Source: Maritimibacter sp. DP1N21-5 | GTDB lineage: Bacteria; Pseudomonadota; Alphaproteobacteria; Rhodobacterales; Rhodobacteraceae | Direction of reading: 5' to 3' | Assembly (NCBI RefSeq): GCF_019218295.1 | Contig: NZ_JAHUZF010000006.1 | Span: forward strand, 1,178,001-1,242,000 | Length of the DNA stretch: 64,000 nucleotides | Shown: positions 56,360-64,000 of the stretch, in pieces | Numbering within the stretch: the first letter of the stretch is position 1 | Layout of the letters: the number at the start of each line of letters is the position of its first letter | Position numbers and translations under genes: made by a program | The notes under the pieces: generated by a model | The model's database searches: none | The model's input: the letters and a program-made list of their open reading frames with translations, nothing else | What the model was told of the DNA's origin: nothing

Positions 56360-56917
56360 ATGTCGAAAAGAAAAGCCTCGGTCTGTGTCTATTGCGGCTC
56401 GCGTCTCGGGGCGAAACCGGCCTACGAGGAAGCCGCGACAGAGGTCGGCCGTCTGATCGCCCATCGGGGCTGGCAACTGGTCTACGGCGCGGGGGACGTG
56501 GGCCTCATGGGCGTCGTCGCGCGTGCGGCGCAGGCGGCGGGCGGCGATACCTTCGGCGTGATCCCCGTGCATCTCATGAAGTGGGAGGTCGGAAAGACCG
56601 ATCTCACCTCCTTCGTCGTGACCGAGACGATGCACGAGCGGAAGAAGGTGATGTTCATGAACGCCGATGCGGTCGTCATGCTGCCCGGTGGGGCCGGATC
56701 GCTGGACGAGTTCTTCGAGGTGCTCACCTGGCGACAGCTTGGCCTCCACGAAAAGCCCATCGTGCTACTGAACACCAAGGGCTACTGGGAGCCGCTCATG
56801 GACCTCATGCGCCACGTGATCGCTCAGGGCTTCGCGGATGCCTCGCTGCTCGACTTCGTGTCGGTGGTCCCTGACGTGGCCGCGCTGGCGACCCGGCTCG
56901 ACGGGGCCCTGTCCTGA
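56360..56917 (+). CDS. LOG-family (TIGR00730) nucleotide phosphoribohydrolase
   Basis: 185 residues. SVCVYCGSRLGAKPAYEEAA, GWQLVYGAGDVGLMGVVARAA and the PGGAGSLDEFFEVLTWRQLGLHEKP motif mark the LOG/'lysine decarboxylase-like' family, which cleaves nucleoside monophosphates (in plants cytokinin precursors) at the N-glycosidic bond. Its last 94 bp overlap, on the opposite strand, the end of rarD. Confidence 0.93.
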   Translation: MSKRKASVCVYCGSRLGAKPAYEEAATEVGRLIAHRGWQLVYGAGDVGLMGVVARAAQAAGGDTFGVIPVHLMKWEVGKTDLTSFVVTETMHERKKVMFMNADAVVMLPGGAGSLDEFFEVLTWRQLGLHEKPIVLLNTKGYWEPLMDLMRHVIAQGFADASLLDFVSVVPDVAALATRLDGALS

Positions 56918-57795
56918 CGGAAGAGGGACAGGGAGTATAGCGCAAGGGCGGCCCAGACAATGGGAAGCGCGATCATGTGCCAGCGGGTCACGGGTTCGAG
57001 GAACACGAAGGTGGCGACGAGGAACTGGAGCGTCGGGTTGAGGTAGTTGAGAACGCCGACCATCCCGTAGTTGAGCCGCTGCGCCCCGTAGGAAAACAGG
57101 ATCAGGGGCATGCCGGTGATGACCCCTGCGAAGGCAAGCATCACCGTATCGTGGAGGTTCGTGCCAAAAGCCCCGACCACCCGGCCCGTGACCCCGCCCC
57201 AGTCGAAAGCATAGAGCCCGACGAGCCAGAGGACCGCGAGGGGCGCCAGAAGCGTGACCTCCGCGGTCACCGACGTGAGCGCGGAGCCGGGCAGGCCCTT
57301 CTTCACCACGCCGTAAAGCCCGAAAGTCCCCGCAAGGGCGAGCGAGATCCACGGCAGCGTGCCGAGCCCCACGGTCAGCACCGTCACCGCGATGGCCGCC
57401 AGCACCACCCCCATGACGCGGTAGGGTCCGAGCCGTTCACCATAGAACACAACCCCCAGCATCACCGCGACGAGGGGGAAGATGTAATAACCCAGCGACG
57501 CGCCCAGAGCGCGCCCGGTCTGCACGGAAAAGATGAAGAGGAACCAGTTGATTGAGATCATCAGGGCCGCGAGGGCGACCTTCCCGGTCTGCGGACCGAT
57601 GACCAGACGTCGAAGCTCGCCGAAGCGACCCGTGGCGGCAAGAATCGCGCCGAAGAATGCCAGCGACCAGAGGGTGCGATGGGCGAGCACCTCCTCTGGC
57701 GGAATATGGGACAGCGCCTTGTAGTAGATCGACGACAGCCCCCAGATCATGCAGGCGCCGATGATGGCCAGAAACCCTTTGACGGTATCGCTCAC
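56824..57795 (-). CDS. rarD: EamA-type transporter RarD
   Basis: 323 residues from GTG 57795 (ATG 57828 also open). VKGFLAIIGACMIWGLSSIYYKALSHIPPEEVLAHRTLWSL is the RarD start, followed by ten hydrophobic segments. RarD-type EamA proteins are presumed drug/metabolite exporters. The C-terminal 30 residues (RQDRAPSSRVASAATSGTTDTKSSSEASAKP) are hydrophilic and encoded antisense to the LOG gene's end, giving a 94-bp convergent overlap. Confidence 0.9.
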   Translation of the reverse strand: MSDTVKGFLAIIGACMIWGLSSIYYKALSHIPPEEVLAHRTLWSLAFFGAILAATGRFGELRRLVIGPQTGKVALAALMISINWFLFIFSVQTGRALGASLGYYIFPLVAVMLGVVFYGERLGPYRVMGVVLAAIAVTVLTVGLGTLPWISLALAGTFGLYGVVKKGLPGSALTSVTAEVTLLAPLAVLWLVGLYAFDWGGVTGRVVGAFGTNLHDTVMLAFAGVITGMPLILFSYGAQRLNYGMVGVLNYLNPTLQFLVATFVFLEPVTRWHMIALPIVWAALALYSLSLFRQDRAPSSRVASAATSGTTDTKSSSEASAKP

Positions 57796-57955
57796 GGTCC
57801 GTATCGCCCCCCGGTTCGAACGCCGCATAGAAGGCAAGGCCGGGCGGGATCGTCAAGCCAAGGACAGCGCGAAGATCAGGGTTCCCTCTGTGCGTGCGTG
57901 CAGAGCCGATTACACACAGAGGGCGCCGGAGTTTTCCCGAATGCGGCTACGGCCA

Positions 57956-58411
57956 TCAGGTGGACTCGAGGTCGTGTTTCACGATCTTTTCGATGTCGTC
58001 GAGCTGGTGATTGGTCAGCAGCTTCGGAACCTCACCAACCACCCGGTCGGTGACCTCCTTGTGCAACTCGGGCCGGAGGTTCCCCAGCACCTGCGGCGCG
58101 CAGGCCAGCACGATCTTGTCGAACTCTCCGCGATGCGCCCGGCGATAGAGGATATCGGCAAGGTCCGAGGCGAAACGTTCCTTCGCGAGTTCGTGCCAAT
58201 CCGTGTCATCGAGCGCCGAGCGTTGCCCCGGCCCGCCGTCATACATGCGCCCGGGACGGTTCGCAGACTGTTCGAGGTCCGAGGGATTGCTCTGGTGCTC
58301 TTCACGACGCACGACAAGATGCGGGTTCTCGGCATCGGCGATGTTTTCCAGAAACAGCGCCTTCTCGCTGTCCGCGACCAGCACCCAGGTGCCCGTGTCG
58401 ATACGCGCCAT
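57956..58411 (-). CDS. Host-attachment-like protein (baeRF relative)
   Basis: 151 residues from ATG 58411. TWVLVADSEKALFLENIADAENPHLVV and the end half with FDKIVLACAPQVLGNLRPELHKEVTDRVVGEVPKLLTNHQLDDIEKIV fit the 'protein required for attachment to host cells' family, related to release-factor-like folds. The start ATG shares a base with the stop of the upstream gene (TGATG). Role in this organism unknown. Confidence 0.88.
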   Translation of the reverse strand: MARIDTGTWVLVADSEKALFLENIADAENPHLVVRREEHQSNPSDLEQSANRPGRMYDGGPGQRSALDDTDWHELAKERFASDLADILYRRAHRGEFDKIVLACAPQVLGNLRPELHKEVTDRVVGEVPKLLTNHQLDDIEKIVKHDLEST

Positions 58412-58638
58412 CAAACCTTCTCCTTGTCGCCAGAGTCATTCGCGTCCTGCCCGAGCACGCCGGTCTTGCCCGCACTTGTCTCGTCCACCCGCTTTTCTTC
58501 GTCGCGGGTGCCGACTTTGCGGGCGATATTGCCGCCCTTGCGGCCCTCTTGGGCGGTTTCGTCGAGCTTCTCGGGTTTTTCGCCGAGCACCTCTTCGGTT
58601 TCGCTGCGGCCGTCCTTCGATTTATGACGATCTGCCAT
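58411..58638 (-). CDS. 75-residue hydrophilic protein
   Basis: MADRHKSKDGRSETEEVLGEKPEKLDETAQEGRKGGNI..., almost wholly charged or small residues with no hydrophobic core, suggesting a disordered or stress-type protein. AGGAGG eight bases before ATG 58638 is an excellent ribosome-binding site. Its stop overlaps the next gene's start by one base, so both are one operon. No family name is certain. Confidence 0.7.
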   Translation of the reverse strand: MADRHKSKDGRSETEEVLGEKPEKLDETAQEGRKGGNIARKVGTRDEEKRVDETSAGKTGVLGQDANDSGDKEKV

Positions 58639-58724
58639 TGCGTCCTCCTTTCAAGGGTTTGGAAGGAAAACGCGGTGGGCGGGTCCGGGGTTCCGACGGA
58701 TCAGGGGTTTCGGCCCCTGCCCGC

Positions 58725-59162
58725 TTACCTCTGCTTCAGAAACCGTCCAAGCGCGTCCAACGCCCCGCCGTAGCCTTCGCGCAAACCGTCCAGACCATCC
58801 GCGCCCGAGAAGCTCACCGCCTCTATCTTCAAGGCGAGGCGCGCGCCCTCGGGGGCCTCCGAAACGGATTGCGACACTTCCGCCTCATGCATCGGATCGC
58901 CGTTATGGGTCGCCCGTTCATGCCAGATCAGAACACGTGGGCTGACCAGAATCCAGCGGACCTCGACCCGGAATCTCGGCACGCCGTCGATGAGGCAGGT
59001 CTGAACCTCGTTCGCCCCGGTCCGCGCCTCGCCGTCGATCCTGAGCGTGATGGAGTCGGAGGGTTGGCCCCATGTCTCCCGCGCCGCTGTATCGGTCAGC
59101 GCCCAGACGAGCCGCGCGGGGCTCACAGGAAAGACCCGATCGAAGGCCAATGTGTCTTTCAT
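58725..59162 (-). CDS. SRPBCC/AHSA1-like protein
   Basis: 145 residues from ATG 59162 (in-frame ATGs at 59186 and 59216). TLAFDRVFPVSPARLVWALTDTAARETWGQPSD and the EGAR-LALKIEAVSF...GYGGALDALGRFL end fit the AHSA1/START-like fold with a hydrophobic ligand cavity. It is divergent from the ArsR gene and may share its operator. Ligand unknown. Confidence 0.82.
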   Translation of the reverse strand: MKDTLAFDRVFPVSPARLVWALTDTAARETWGQPSDSITLRIDGEARTGANEVQTCLIDGVPRFRVEVRWILVSPRVLIWHERATHNGDPMHEAEVSQSVSEAPEGARLALKIEAVSFSGADGLDGLREGYGGALDALGRFLKQR

Positions 59163-59272
59163 GGTCCCTATCGCTGCCTTCTCCATGCTTTGCCCTGTTG
59201 ACCAAGGGACCGCCATTACGACGGTATTGCAAGTGCGACGAAGGTTTCTAAAGCGCCCTCCGGCCTTTTGCC

Positions 59273-59316
59273 TTGATTGGCGCGCAAATATGTAGTTATG
59301 TAGCTACATGACTACA
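59273..59316 (+). promoter_or_regulatory. arsR promoter with palindrome spanning the start codon
   Basis: TTGATT (59273-59278), 17 bp, TTATGT (59296-59301) form a good promoter. A 26-bp near-perfect palindrome (59291-59316, TGTAGT...ACTACA arms, centre TAGCTA, one mismatched pair) covers the -10 and the ATG at 59308. The predicted transcription start falls at or next to the ATG. Confidence 0.7.
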
Positions 59317-59667
59317 AATGACGATATGGACGCGGTCTTCGCTGCCCTGGCTCACACGAGCCGCCGCCGGATGCTCGACATCATCCGCGACGCGCCGGGG
59401 GTCACCGTGGGGAAGCTCGCCAGCCATTTCGACGTGAGCCGGATCACGGTCATGCAGCACCTCGCCGTGCTGGAGGGATCGGGTCTCGTCATCGGGCAGA
59501 AGGACGGAAGGTCGCGAAAGCTGTTTCTGAACGCGGTTCCCCTGCAGGAGATCCACGCACGCTGGATCGACCAATACGCGGCCCACTGGGGGGACCGCGC
59601 GCTTTTCATCAAACAGGTGGCCGAGGCCGCCGCTGCCAAAAGGAATTCAGGAGATGACGATGGTTGA
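59308..59667 (+). CDS. ArsR-family regulator
   Basis: 119 residues with a winged helix-turn-helix (AALAHTSRRRMLDIIRDAPGVTVGKLASHFDVSRITVMQHLAVLEGSGLVIGQKDGRSRKLFLN). No cysteine metal-binding box, so a metal sensor is unlikely; members paired with SRPBCC genes usually respond to other signals. No Shine-Dalgarno precedes ATG 59308, consistent with a leaderless message. It overlaps the next gene by 8 bp. Confidence 0.92.
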   Translation: MTTNDDMDAVFAALAHTSRRRMLDIIRDAPGVTVGKLASHFDVSRITVMQHLAVLEGSGLVIGQKDGRSRKLFLNAVPLQEIHARWIDQYAAHWGDRALFIKQVAEAAAAKRNSGDDDG

Positions 59668-60199
59668 AAGCCTTGGGACCCAACCGGAAGTGAAGAGCTA
59701 CCGCACGCGCACGATGATTGCCGCCCCGATCGAGGTTGTCTGGAACACGCTCGTGAAGACGGACGAAGCGCTGCCCTTCTTCTTCGGCGGTGTCTGCCAG
59801 ACCAAGGCCGGGCTGAAACCCGGGGCGAAGATGCGGATGGCCCACACCTCGGGCAAGATCGCGATGGTGGTGGGCGAGGTGCTGGCCTTCGATCCGCCGC
59901 ACCGCTATTCGCACACGTTCCGGATGACCAACATCGACGAACCGCCCGCGACGATCATCTATGAGTTGACCGAGGTCGCCGGCGGCACGCAATTCGACCT
60001 GATCATCGAGAACGCGGTCGCAGGGTCGAAACTCGAAAAGCAGATGGTCAGCGGGCAGACCTATATCTCGCAGAACCTCAAGGCGCTGATCGAAACCGGA
60101 CGGCCCGCCTTTTCCGGTCGGATGCTCATGCTCATGGGGCCGATCCTGCCGCTCTTCGCGCCCAAGGTGCAGCGGATCGAGAACTGGCCGCTGGACTGA
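59660..60199 (+). CDS. SRPBCC-domain protein, cotranscribed with arsR
   Basis: 179 residues from ATG 59660, with AGGAG seven bases upstream; ATG 59654 is too close to that site. SYRTRTMIAAPIEVVWNTLVKTDEALPFFFGG and later PPHRYSHTFRM, EVAGGTQFDLIIENAV are AHSA1/START-like. An ArsR followed by an AHSA1 protein is a common bacterial module of unclear role. A hairpin at 60214 follows and sodB converges. Confidence 0.88.
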   Translation: MVESLGTQPEVKSYRTRTMIAAPIEVVWNTLVKTDEALPFFFGGVCQTKAGLKPGAKMRMAHTSGKIAMVVGEVLAFDPPHRYSHTFRMTNIDEPPATIIYELTEVAGGTQFDLIIENAVAGSKLEKQMVSGQTYISQNLKALIETGRPAFSGRMLMLMGPILPLFAPKVQRIENWPLD

Positions 60200-60213
60200 G
60201 CTTCAGAAGCGGA

Positions 60214-60240
60214 AACGCCCGCAGGGATACGGCGGGCGTT
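60214..60240. terminator. Terminator between SRPBCC gene and sodB
   Basis: AACGCCCGC pairs with GCGGGCGTT around a nine-base loop; convergent genes on both sides suggest bidirectional use. Confidence 0.75.
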
Positions 60241-60262
60241 CTGGTCTGTGCCTCGGCGCGGA

Positions 60263-60859
60263 TCACATCCGCGAGGCGACGTTTTCCCAGTTCACGAGCT
60301 TGTCGAGGAAGTTCGTGAGGTAGGCGGGACGCTTGTTGCGGAAGTCGATGTAGTAGGAGTGTTCCCACACGTCGCAGCCCAGCAGCGCGGTCTGGCCGAA
60401 GCAGAGCGGGTTCACGCCGTTTTCGGTCTTGGTGACCTTGAGCGACCCGTCGGTGTCCTTGACGAGCCAGGCCCAGCCCGAGCCGAACTGACCGGCGCCG
60501 GCGCCGGCGAAGTCTTCCTTGAACTTGTCGACCGACCCGAAGGCTTCGGTGAGCGCCTTTTCGACTTCACCCGGCATGCCGTCCTGCGGGCCCATCATTT
60601 CCCAGAACTGCGTGTGATTCCAGTGCTGCGAGGCGTTGTTGAAGATGCCGGACTGCGCCACGGCATTCGCGTCGTAGGTGCCCTTGACGATCTCTTCGAC
60701 CGACTTGCCTTCCCACTCGGTCCCGGCAATCAGCTTGTTGCCGTTGTCGACATAGGCCTTGTGGTGGATGTCGTGGTGATACTCCATCGTCTCCTTCGAC
60801 ATGCCGAGATCGGCCAGCGCGTCGTGGGCGTAGGGAAGATCGGGAAGTTCAAAAGCCAT
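60263..60859 (-). CDS. sodB: Superoxide dismutase (Fe/Mn family)
   Basis: 198 residues. Ligands are visible: His in HHDIHHKAYVDNG, His in NASQHWNHTQFWEMM, and Asp/His in DVWEHSYYIDFRNKRPAYL. It removes superoxide in the cytoplasm. The length and AGAGQFGSGWAWL suit an iron-type enzyme, but metal choice (iron or manganese) cannot be settled by eye. ATG 60859 is the family start. Confidence 0.95.
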   Translation of the reverse strand: MAFELPDLPYAHDALADLGMSKETMEYHHDIHHKAYVDNGNKLIAGTEWEGKSVEEIVKGTYDANAVAQSGIFNNASQHWNHTQFWEMMGPQDGMPGEVEKALTEAFGSVDKFKEDFAGAGAGQFGSGWAWLVKDTDGSLKVTKTENGVNPLCFGQTALLGCDVWEHSYYIDFRNKRPAYLTNFLDKLVNWENVASRM

Positions 60860-60880
60860 TTGGGCCCCCTGTTCGTTGAA

Positions 60881-60925
60881 GTGTCTGTTGGTGCCTAGAT
60901 GGGCGCGACAGACACGGGAGGTCAA
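60881..60925 (-). promoter_or_regulatory. sodB promoter with inverted repeat
   Basis: On the minus strand TTGACC (60925-60920), 18 bp, CATCTA (60901-60896). GTGTCTGT (60881-60888) and ACAGACAC (60908-60915) form an inverted repeat that brackets the -10, so a regulator or a 5' hairpin could act here. Confidence 0.5.
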
Positions 60926-61048
60926 GGGGGACCGACGGAAATGCTCGGGAATACAGGTCATTGCCGGCAAACACGTATTGTGCGGAACTGGAGCGCGTGT
61001 TCCGGCGTTGGACTTTCTTGCGCGCCACGGCAACGGCGGCATGACGCG

Positions 61049-61089
61049 CACCCATCGCCCCCGCGTCCAGGGGGCGATGGGTGGTTTTT
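61049..61089 (+). terminator. Very strong hairpin with plus-strand U-tract near the soxG end
   Basis: A 14-bp stem CACCCATCGCCCCC/GGGGGCGATGGGTG around a GCGTCCA loop, followed by GTTTTT on the plus strand. soxG and sodB both read on the minus strand, so the T run points to an unrecognised plus-strand transcript from 60860-61048, or the hairpin simply ends soxG without a T run. The 233-bp gap otherwise shows no gene. Confidence 0.6.
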
Positions 61090-61092
61090 CAT

Positions 61093-61653
61093 TCAGAGCT
61101 TCAGTTCCGAGCCCTGCTTGGCGGCGTTCGTGAGCAGACCGAAGACATAGACCGACTGGCTGCGAAAACACATCGCCGCGAACCCGGCCTCGGTCGGCCA
61201 GAAGGCGCCCGCGACCTGTGCGAAACGGGTGCGTCGGATCTGACCCGGAGCGACCGCGCCGACCTCGGCGGGCGAGACTTTGGCGAGCACGTCACCCGCG
61301 AGCTTGCCTTCCACCGCGAAGATCGACCGGGCATCGGACACGACAGCGACCAAAGCATGTTGACCTTCGACCGAGGCCGAAAGCTGCGCGGCAAGCCCCG
61401 GTGCGGCGTCGTAGTCGCAAATCACCATAAGCTCGTCCGGCGACATCCAGGCGAGCGCGGCGCCCTCGCCCTGCGACACGCCCAGTGTGTCAGGCAGGGC
61501 CACGCCCATAACGCGGGCGAAGGCACTCAGCGTCTCGCCCTTGCCGCGCAGGGTGATCATGCCGCGCGGTCCGGTGTCGCGCACCGTGGCGAACCCCTGG
61601 GACATGGCCCCTTTCATTACGGAAACGGGCATCACCGAAACAGGATCAGACAT
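61093..61653 (-). CDS. soxG: Sarcosine oxidase gamma subunit
   Basis: 186 residues. Start ATG 61653 overlaps the soxA stop by 8 bp. GFATVRDTGPRGMITLRGKGETLSAFARVMGVALPD and LAWMSPDELMVICDYD are typical of SoxG of heterotetrameric sarcosine oxidase. The enzyme demethylates sarcosine to glycine with tetrahydrofolate and oxygen. The order soxA-soxG matches the known soxBDAG operon. Confidence 0.93.
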   Translation of the reverse strand: MSDPVSVMPVSVMKGAMSQGFATVRDTGPRGMITLRGKGETLSAFARVMGVALPDTLGVSQGEGAALAWMSPDELMVICDYDAAPGLAAQLSASVEGQHALVAVVSDARSIFAVEGKLAGDVLAKVSPAEVGAVAPGQIRRTRFAQVAGAFWPTEAGFAAMCFRSQSVYVFGLLTNAAKQGSELKL

Positions 61654-64000
61654 CGGCCTTGGCTCCTTCCTTGTCATAGAACACCGGGTCCACGATCTTG
61701 GCCTTGATAATCGTTCCCGTGCCGTCGAGGGTTCCGAAATCGACGACCTCGCCCATACGCTCCGGCCCCCGTTCGATCAGGCCCATCGCAATCCCCTTGC
61801 CCACGGTGGGGCTGTAGTAGGTCGAGGTAACGCGCCCGATCATGTTGCGTTGGCCGTTGGCGTTCACGCCGGGGGCCACGCAATAAGCCCCGTCCGGGAT
61901 CACTGTGCCGTCGAGCGTGGCGAGGCCCACGAGCTGCCAGCGGTCGGGCCGGGCCATATCGACACGTTCCTGCGCGCGTTTGCCGAGGTAGTCGGATTTT
62001 TTCTTCGAGATCGCCCAGCCGAGGCCAAGGTCCTGCGGGATGACCGTGCCGTCGCTTTCATCACCGATCATGATGAAGCCCTTCTCGGCCCGCATGATGT
62101 GCATCGCCTCGGTGCCATAGGGAGCAAGATCGAAGTCCGCGCCGACCTCGATCAGCTTCTCCCACAGTGCGGCGCCGTGGTTGGCAGGCACGGCGATCTC
62201 ATAGGCGAGCTCTCCCGAGAAGCTGATGCGATAGACCCGCGCCGGAAAACCGCCCAGCGTGCCCTCGGCCCAGGTCATGAACGGCATCGCGTCCTTCGAC
62301 ACATCCATGCCGCCAAGCGCTTCGAGCACCTTGCGGGCGTTGGGTCCGGCCACGGCGACCTGCGCGTATTGCTCGGTCAGGTTCGCCGTATAGACCTGCC
62401 AGTCCCACCATTCGCACTGGAGCCAGTCCTCCATGTGCCCGTGGATGCGGTCAGCCCCGCCCGTTGTGGTATGGCAGAGCCAACTGTCCTCGGACAGGCG
62501 CACGACCACCCCGTCATCCGACAGAAACCCGTTCTCGTTGCACATGAGGCCATAGCGGCATTTACCGACAGGGAGCGTCGACATCATGTTCGTATAGAGC
62601 ATGTCGAGGAACTTGCCCGCGTCCGGCCCTTTGACGAGGATCTTGCCCAGCGTGGACGCATCGAGCATGCCGACGTTCTGCCGCGTGTTCAGGATTTCGC
62701 GGTTGACCGCCTCATGCACCGTCTCGCCGGGGCGCTGGTAGGCATAGACGCGGCGCCAGTGGCCCACCGGCTCCCAATCCGCGCCGTGGCTCTGGTGCCA
62801 GTCGGCCATCGGCGTCTGGCGGATCGGCTGAAAGAGCGGCCCGCGCGCCTCGCCGCCGATCGCGCCCATGGAGATGGGCGTATAGGGCGGGCGGAAGGTG
62901 GTGGTGCCAGTCTGCGGAATGCCTTGACCCAATGCATCAGAAAGAATGGCCAAGCCATTGATATTGGAAAGTTTCCCCTGATCCGTGGCCATACCGAGCG
63001 TGGTGTAGCGCTTGGTGTGCTCGACGCTCGCATACCCCTCGCGGGCCGCAAGCTGAACGTCCGAGACCTTCACATCGTTCTGGTAATCGAGCCACATTTT
63101 CATGCGCTTCTCGGGGCCGGCGCCCGTGGGCATGATCCAGACCGGCATGATCGGCTGGCGGCTGACTTCGGGCACCTTGGGCGCGGCCTTGCGGGTGAGC
63201 GTGCCGCCCGCCGCCTTGGCGGCCTGACGGCCCGCCTCGAAAGCATCGGCGACAGCATCGGCGAGCCAGAGCTTGCCGGAAGACGCGCCGGCGGTCGAGA
63301 CAAAGCCCGCCCCGTCGGCGCCTTTCGGCGGCCGGGTCGCATCGGGAACGAACATCGCTTCGCGCTCGTCCCAGAGGAGTTTGCCGCCGCAATGAGACCA
63401 CAGGTGCACGACCGGCGACCAGCCGCCCGACATGGCCACCGCGTCACAGGCGATGACCTCGCCCGCGCCACCGGCCCCGGCAAGCTCGCTGACCAGCACC
63501 GACTGGACCACGCGCTTGCCCTTCACGCCGGCAATCGCCTTGCCGGTCAGGATCTGCACGCCCTGTTTGCGCAGGCGTCCGGCACGCGGGTTGGTCACAG
63601 TAGGCCGCGCGTCGATGATCGCGGGCACCTCGATGCCGTTCTCCTTCAAGACTTCGGCGGTGAGGTAGGCATCGTCGTTGTTGGTCACGACGACGACGCG
63701 CTTGCCCGGGGCGACGCCCCAGTTCACGACATAGTCGCGCACCGCCGAGGCGAGCATCACGCCCGGAACATCGTTGCCGGGGAACGACAAAGGCCGCTCG
63801 ATGGCGCCGGTCGCGGTCACGATCTGGCGGGTCCGGATACGCCAGAGGCGGTGGCGCGGGCGACCGTCGGCGGGAGTCGCATCGGCGAGACGCTCGTAGC
63901 CCAGCACGTAGCCGTGGTCATAGACCCCTGCCCCCATGCAGTTCAGGCGCAGCGTGACATTCTCTGCCTTTTCAAGATCTTCGACCGTGGCCTTGATCCA
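61646..64000 (-). CDS. soxA: Sarcosine oxidase alpha subunit, C-terminal part (cut by window edge)
   Basis: About 784 codons are visible in an open frame that continues past 64000; the full subunit is near 1,000 residues. The visible part begins inside the NAD-binding region (GERLADATPADGR..., RKVV-like VVVVTNNDDAYLTAEVL), then a glycine-cleavage T-protein-like domain over the C-terminal half (EPVGHWRRVYAYQRPGETVHEAVNREILNTRQNVGMLDASTLGKILVKG, AEKGFIMIGDESDGTVIPQDLGLGWAISKKKSDYLGKRA), which binds folate. soxB and soxD would lie further right. Confidence 0.95.
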   Translation of the reverse strand, partial: WIKATVEDLEKAENVTLRLNCMGAGVYDHGYVLGYERLADATPADGRPRHRLWRIRTRQIVTATGAIERPLSFPGNDVPGVMLASAVRDYVVNWGVAPGKRVVVVTNNDDAYLTAEVLKENGIEVPAIIDARPTVTNPRAGRLRKQGVQILTGKAIAGVKGKRVVQSVLVSELAGAGGAGEVIACDAVAMSGGWSPVVHLWSHCGGKLLWDEREAMFVPDATRPPKGADGAGFVSTAGASSGKLWLADAVADAFEAGRQAAKAAGGTLTRKAAPKVPEVSRQPIMPVWIMPTGAGPEKRMKMWLDYQNDVKVSDVQLAAREGYASVEHTKRYTTLGMATDQGKLSNINGLAILSDALGQGIPQTGTTTFRPPYTPISMGAIGGEARGPLFQPIRQTPMADWHQSHGADWEPVGHWRRVYAYQRPGETVHEAVNREILNTRQNVGMLDASTLGKILVKGPDAGKFLDMLYTNMMSTLPVGKCRYGLMCNENGFLSDDGVVVRLSEDSWLCHTTTGGADRIHGHMEDWLQCEWWDWQVYTANLTEQYAQVAVAGPNARKVLEALGGMDVSKDAMPFMTWAEGTLGGFPARVYRISFSGELAYEIAVPANHGAALWEKLIEVGADFDLAPYGTEAMHIMRAEKGFIMIGDESDGTVIPQDLGLGWAISKKKSDYLGKRAQERVDMARPDRWQLVGLATLDGTVIPDGAYCVAPGVNANGQRNMIGRVTSTYYSPTVGKGIAMGLIERGPERMGEVVDFGTLDGTGTIIKAKIVDPVFYDKEGAKADV

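Overview
The window is a contiguous piece of chromosome from a high-GC alphaproteobacterium, most likely a Rhodobacteraceae (roseobacter/rhodobacter-type) member. This is judged from protein-level resemblance and gene order: glnB-glnA, bolA-grxD, surE-pcm-nlpD, cvpA-purF, yfgM-bamB-der, a sarcosine oxidase soxA-soxG end, two gap genes flanking a tiny membrane protein, and mmsA/mmsB valine catabolism. I see no rRNA, tRNA, CRISPR array, phage block or intact insertion sequence. Codon use looks uniform and most of the content is core or ordinary accessory metabolism.

Layout. 1-2.5 kb: start of an indolepyruvate ferredoxin oxidoreductase (minus, cut by the window edge) with a divergent LysR regulator, then a likely small RNA. 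2.5-9.2 kb: purL, a Cys-rich protein, a BolA-type protein with its CGFS glutaredoxin, a zapA/coiled-coil pair (minus) and transketolase. 9.2-16 kb: a Tat-type L,D-transpeptidase, a DUF808 membrane protein, two GAPDH paralogues sharing operator-like dyads, an alpha/beta hydrolase and a MarC-type membrane protein. 16-26 kb: coaD, a CBS protein, and a valine/isobutyrate catabolic set (LysR, mmsA; then acyl-CoA dehydrogenase, HIBCH-type hydrolase, mmsB). That set is interrupted by a second L,D-transpeptidase, two tandem STAS/SEC14-like paralogues and a YbdK-type carboxylate-amine ligase.

26-43.5 kb: NAD(P)HX repair (nnr), glnB-glnA, a structured untranslated region, alr, an MlaE/MlaF ABC pair, a PqiA-like protein, radA, cvpA-purF, small unknowns, a short-chain dehydrogenase relative, then surE-pcm-nlpD. 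43.5-47 kb (minus): der, a BamB-like lipoprotein and a YfgM-like protein. 47-54 kb: an RND efflux pair with an unusually long pump, then an ATM1-type ABC transporter. 54-64 kb: a large acidic/proline-rich LysM protein, a LOG-family protein overlapping rarD tail-to-tail, a host-attachment-like protein with a hydrophilic partner, an ArsR/SRPBCC module, sodB, and soxG/soxA cut by the right edge.

Working links. GlnB and GlnA form the nitrogen-assimilation switch, and both modification tyrosines (Y51 and Y397) are present. MmsA, the acyl-CoA dehydrogenase, HIBCH and MmsB form most of the isobutyryl-CoA to propionyl-CoA path. BolA and Grx are a classic Fe-S partner pair. NlpD, two L,D-transpeptidases, ZapA and LysM proteins point to cell-wall and division work. 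The most interesting unexplained material is non-coding: a candidate sRNA before purL, shared dyads before both gap genes, a dispersed two-hairpin repeat, a structured leader before alr, and a probably leaderless arsR whose start codon lies inside its own operator.
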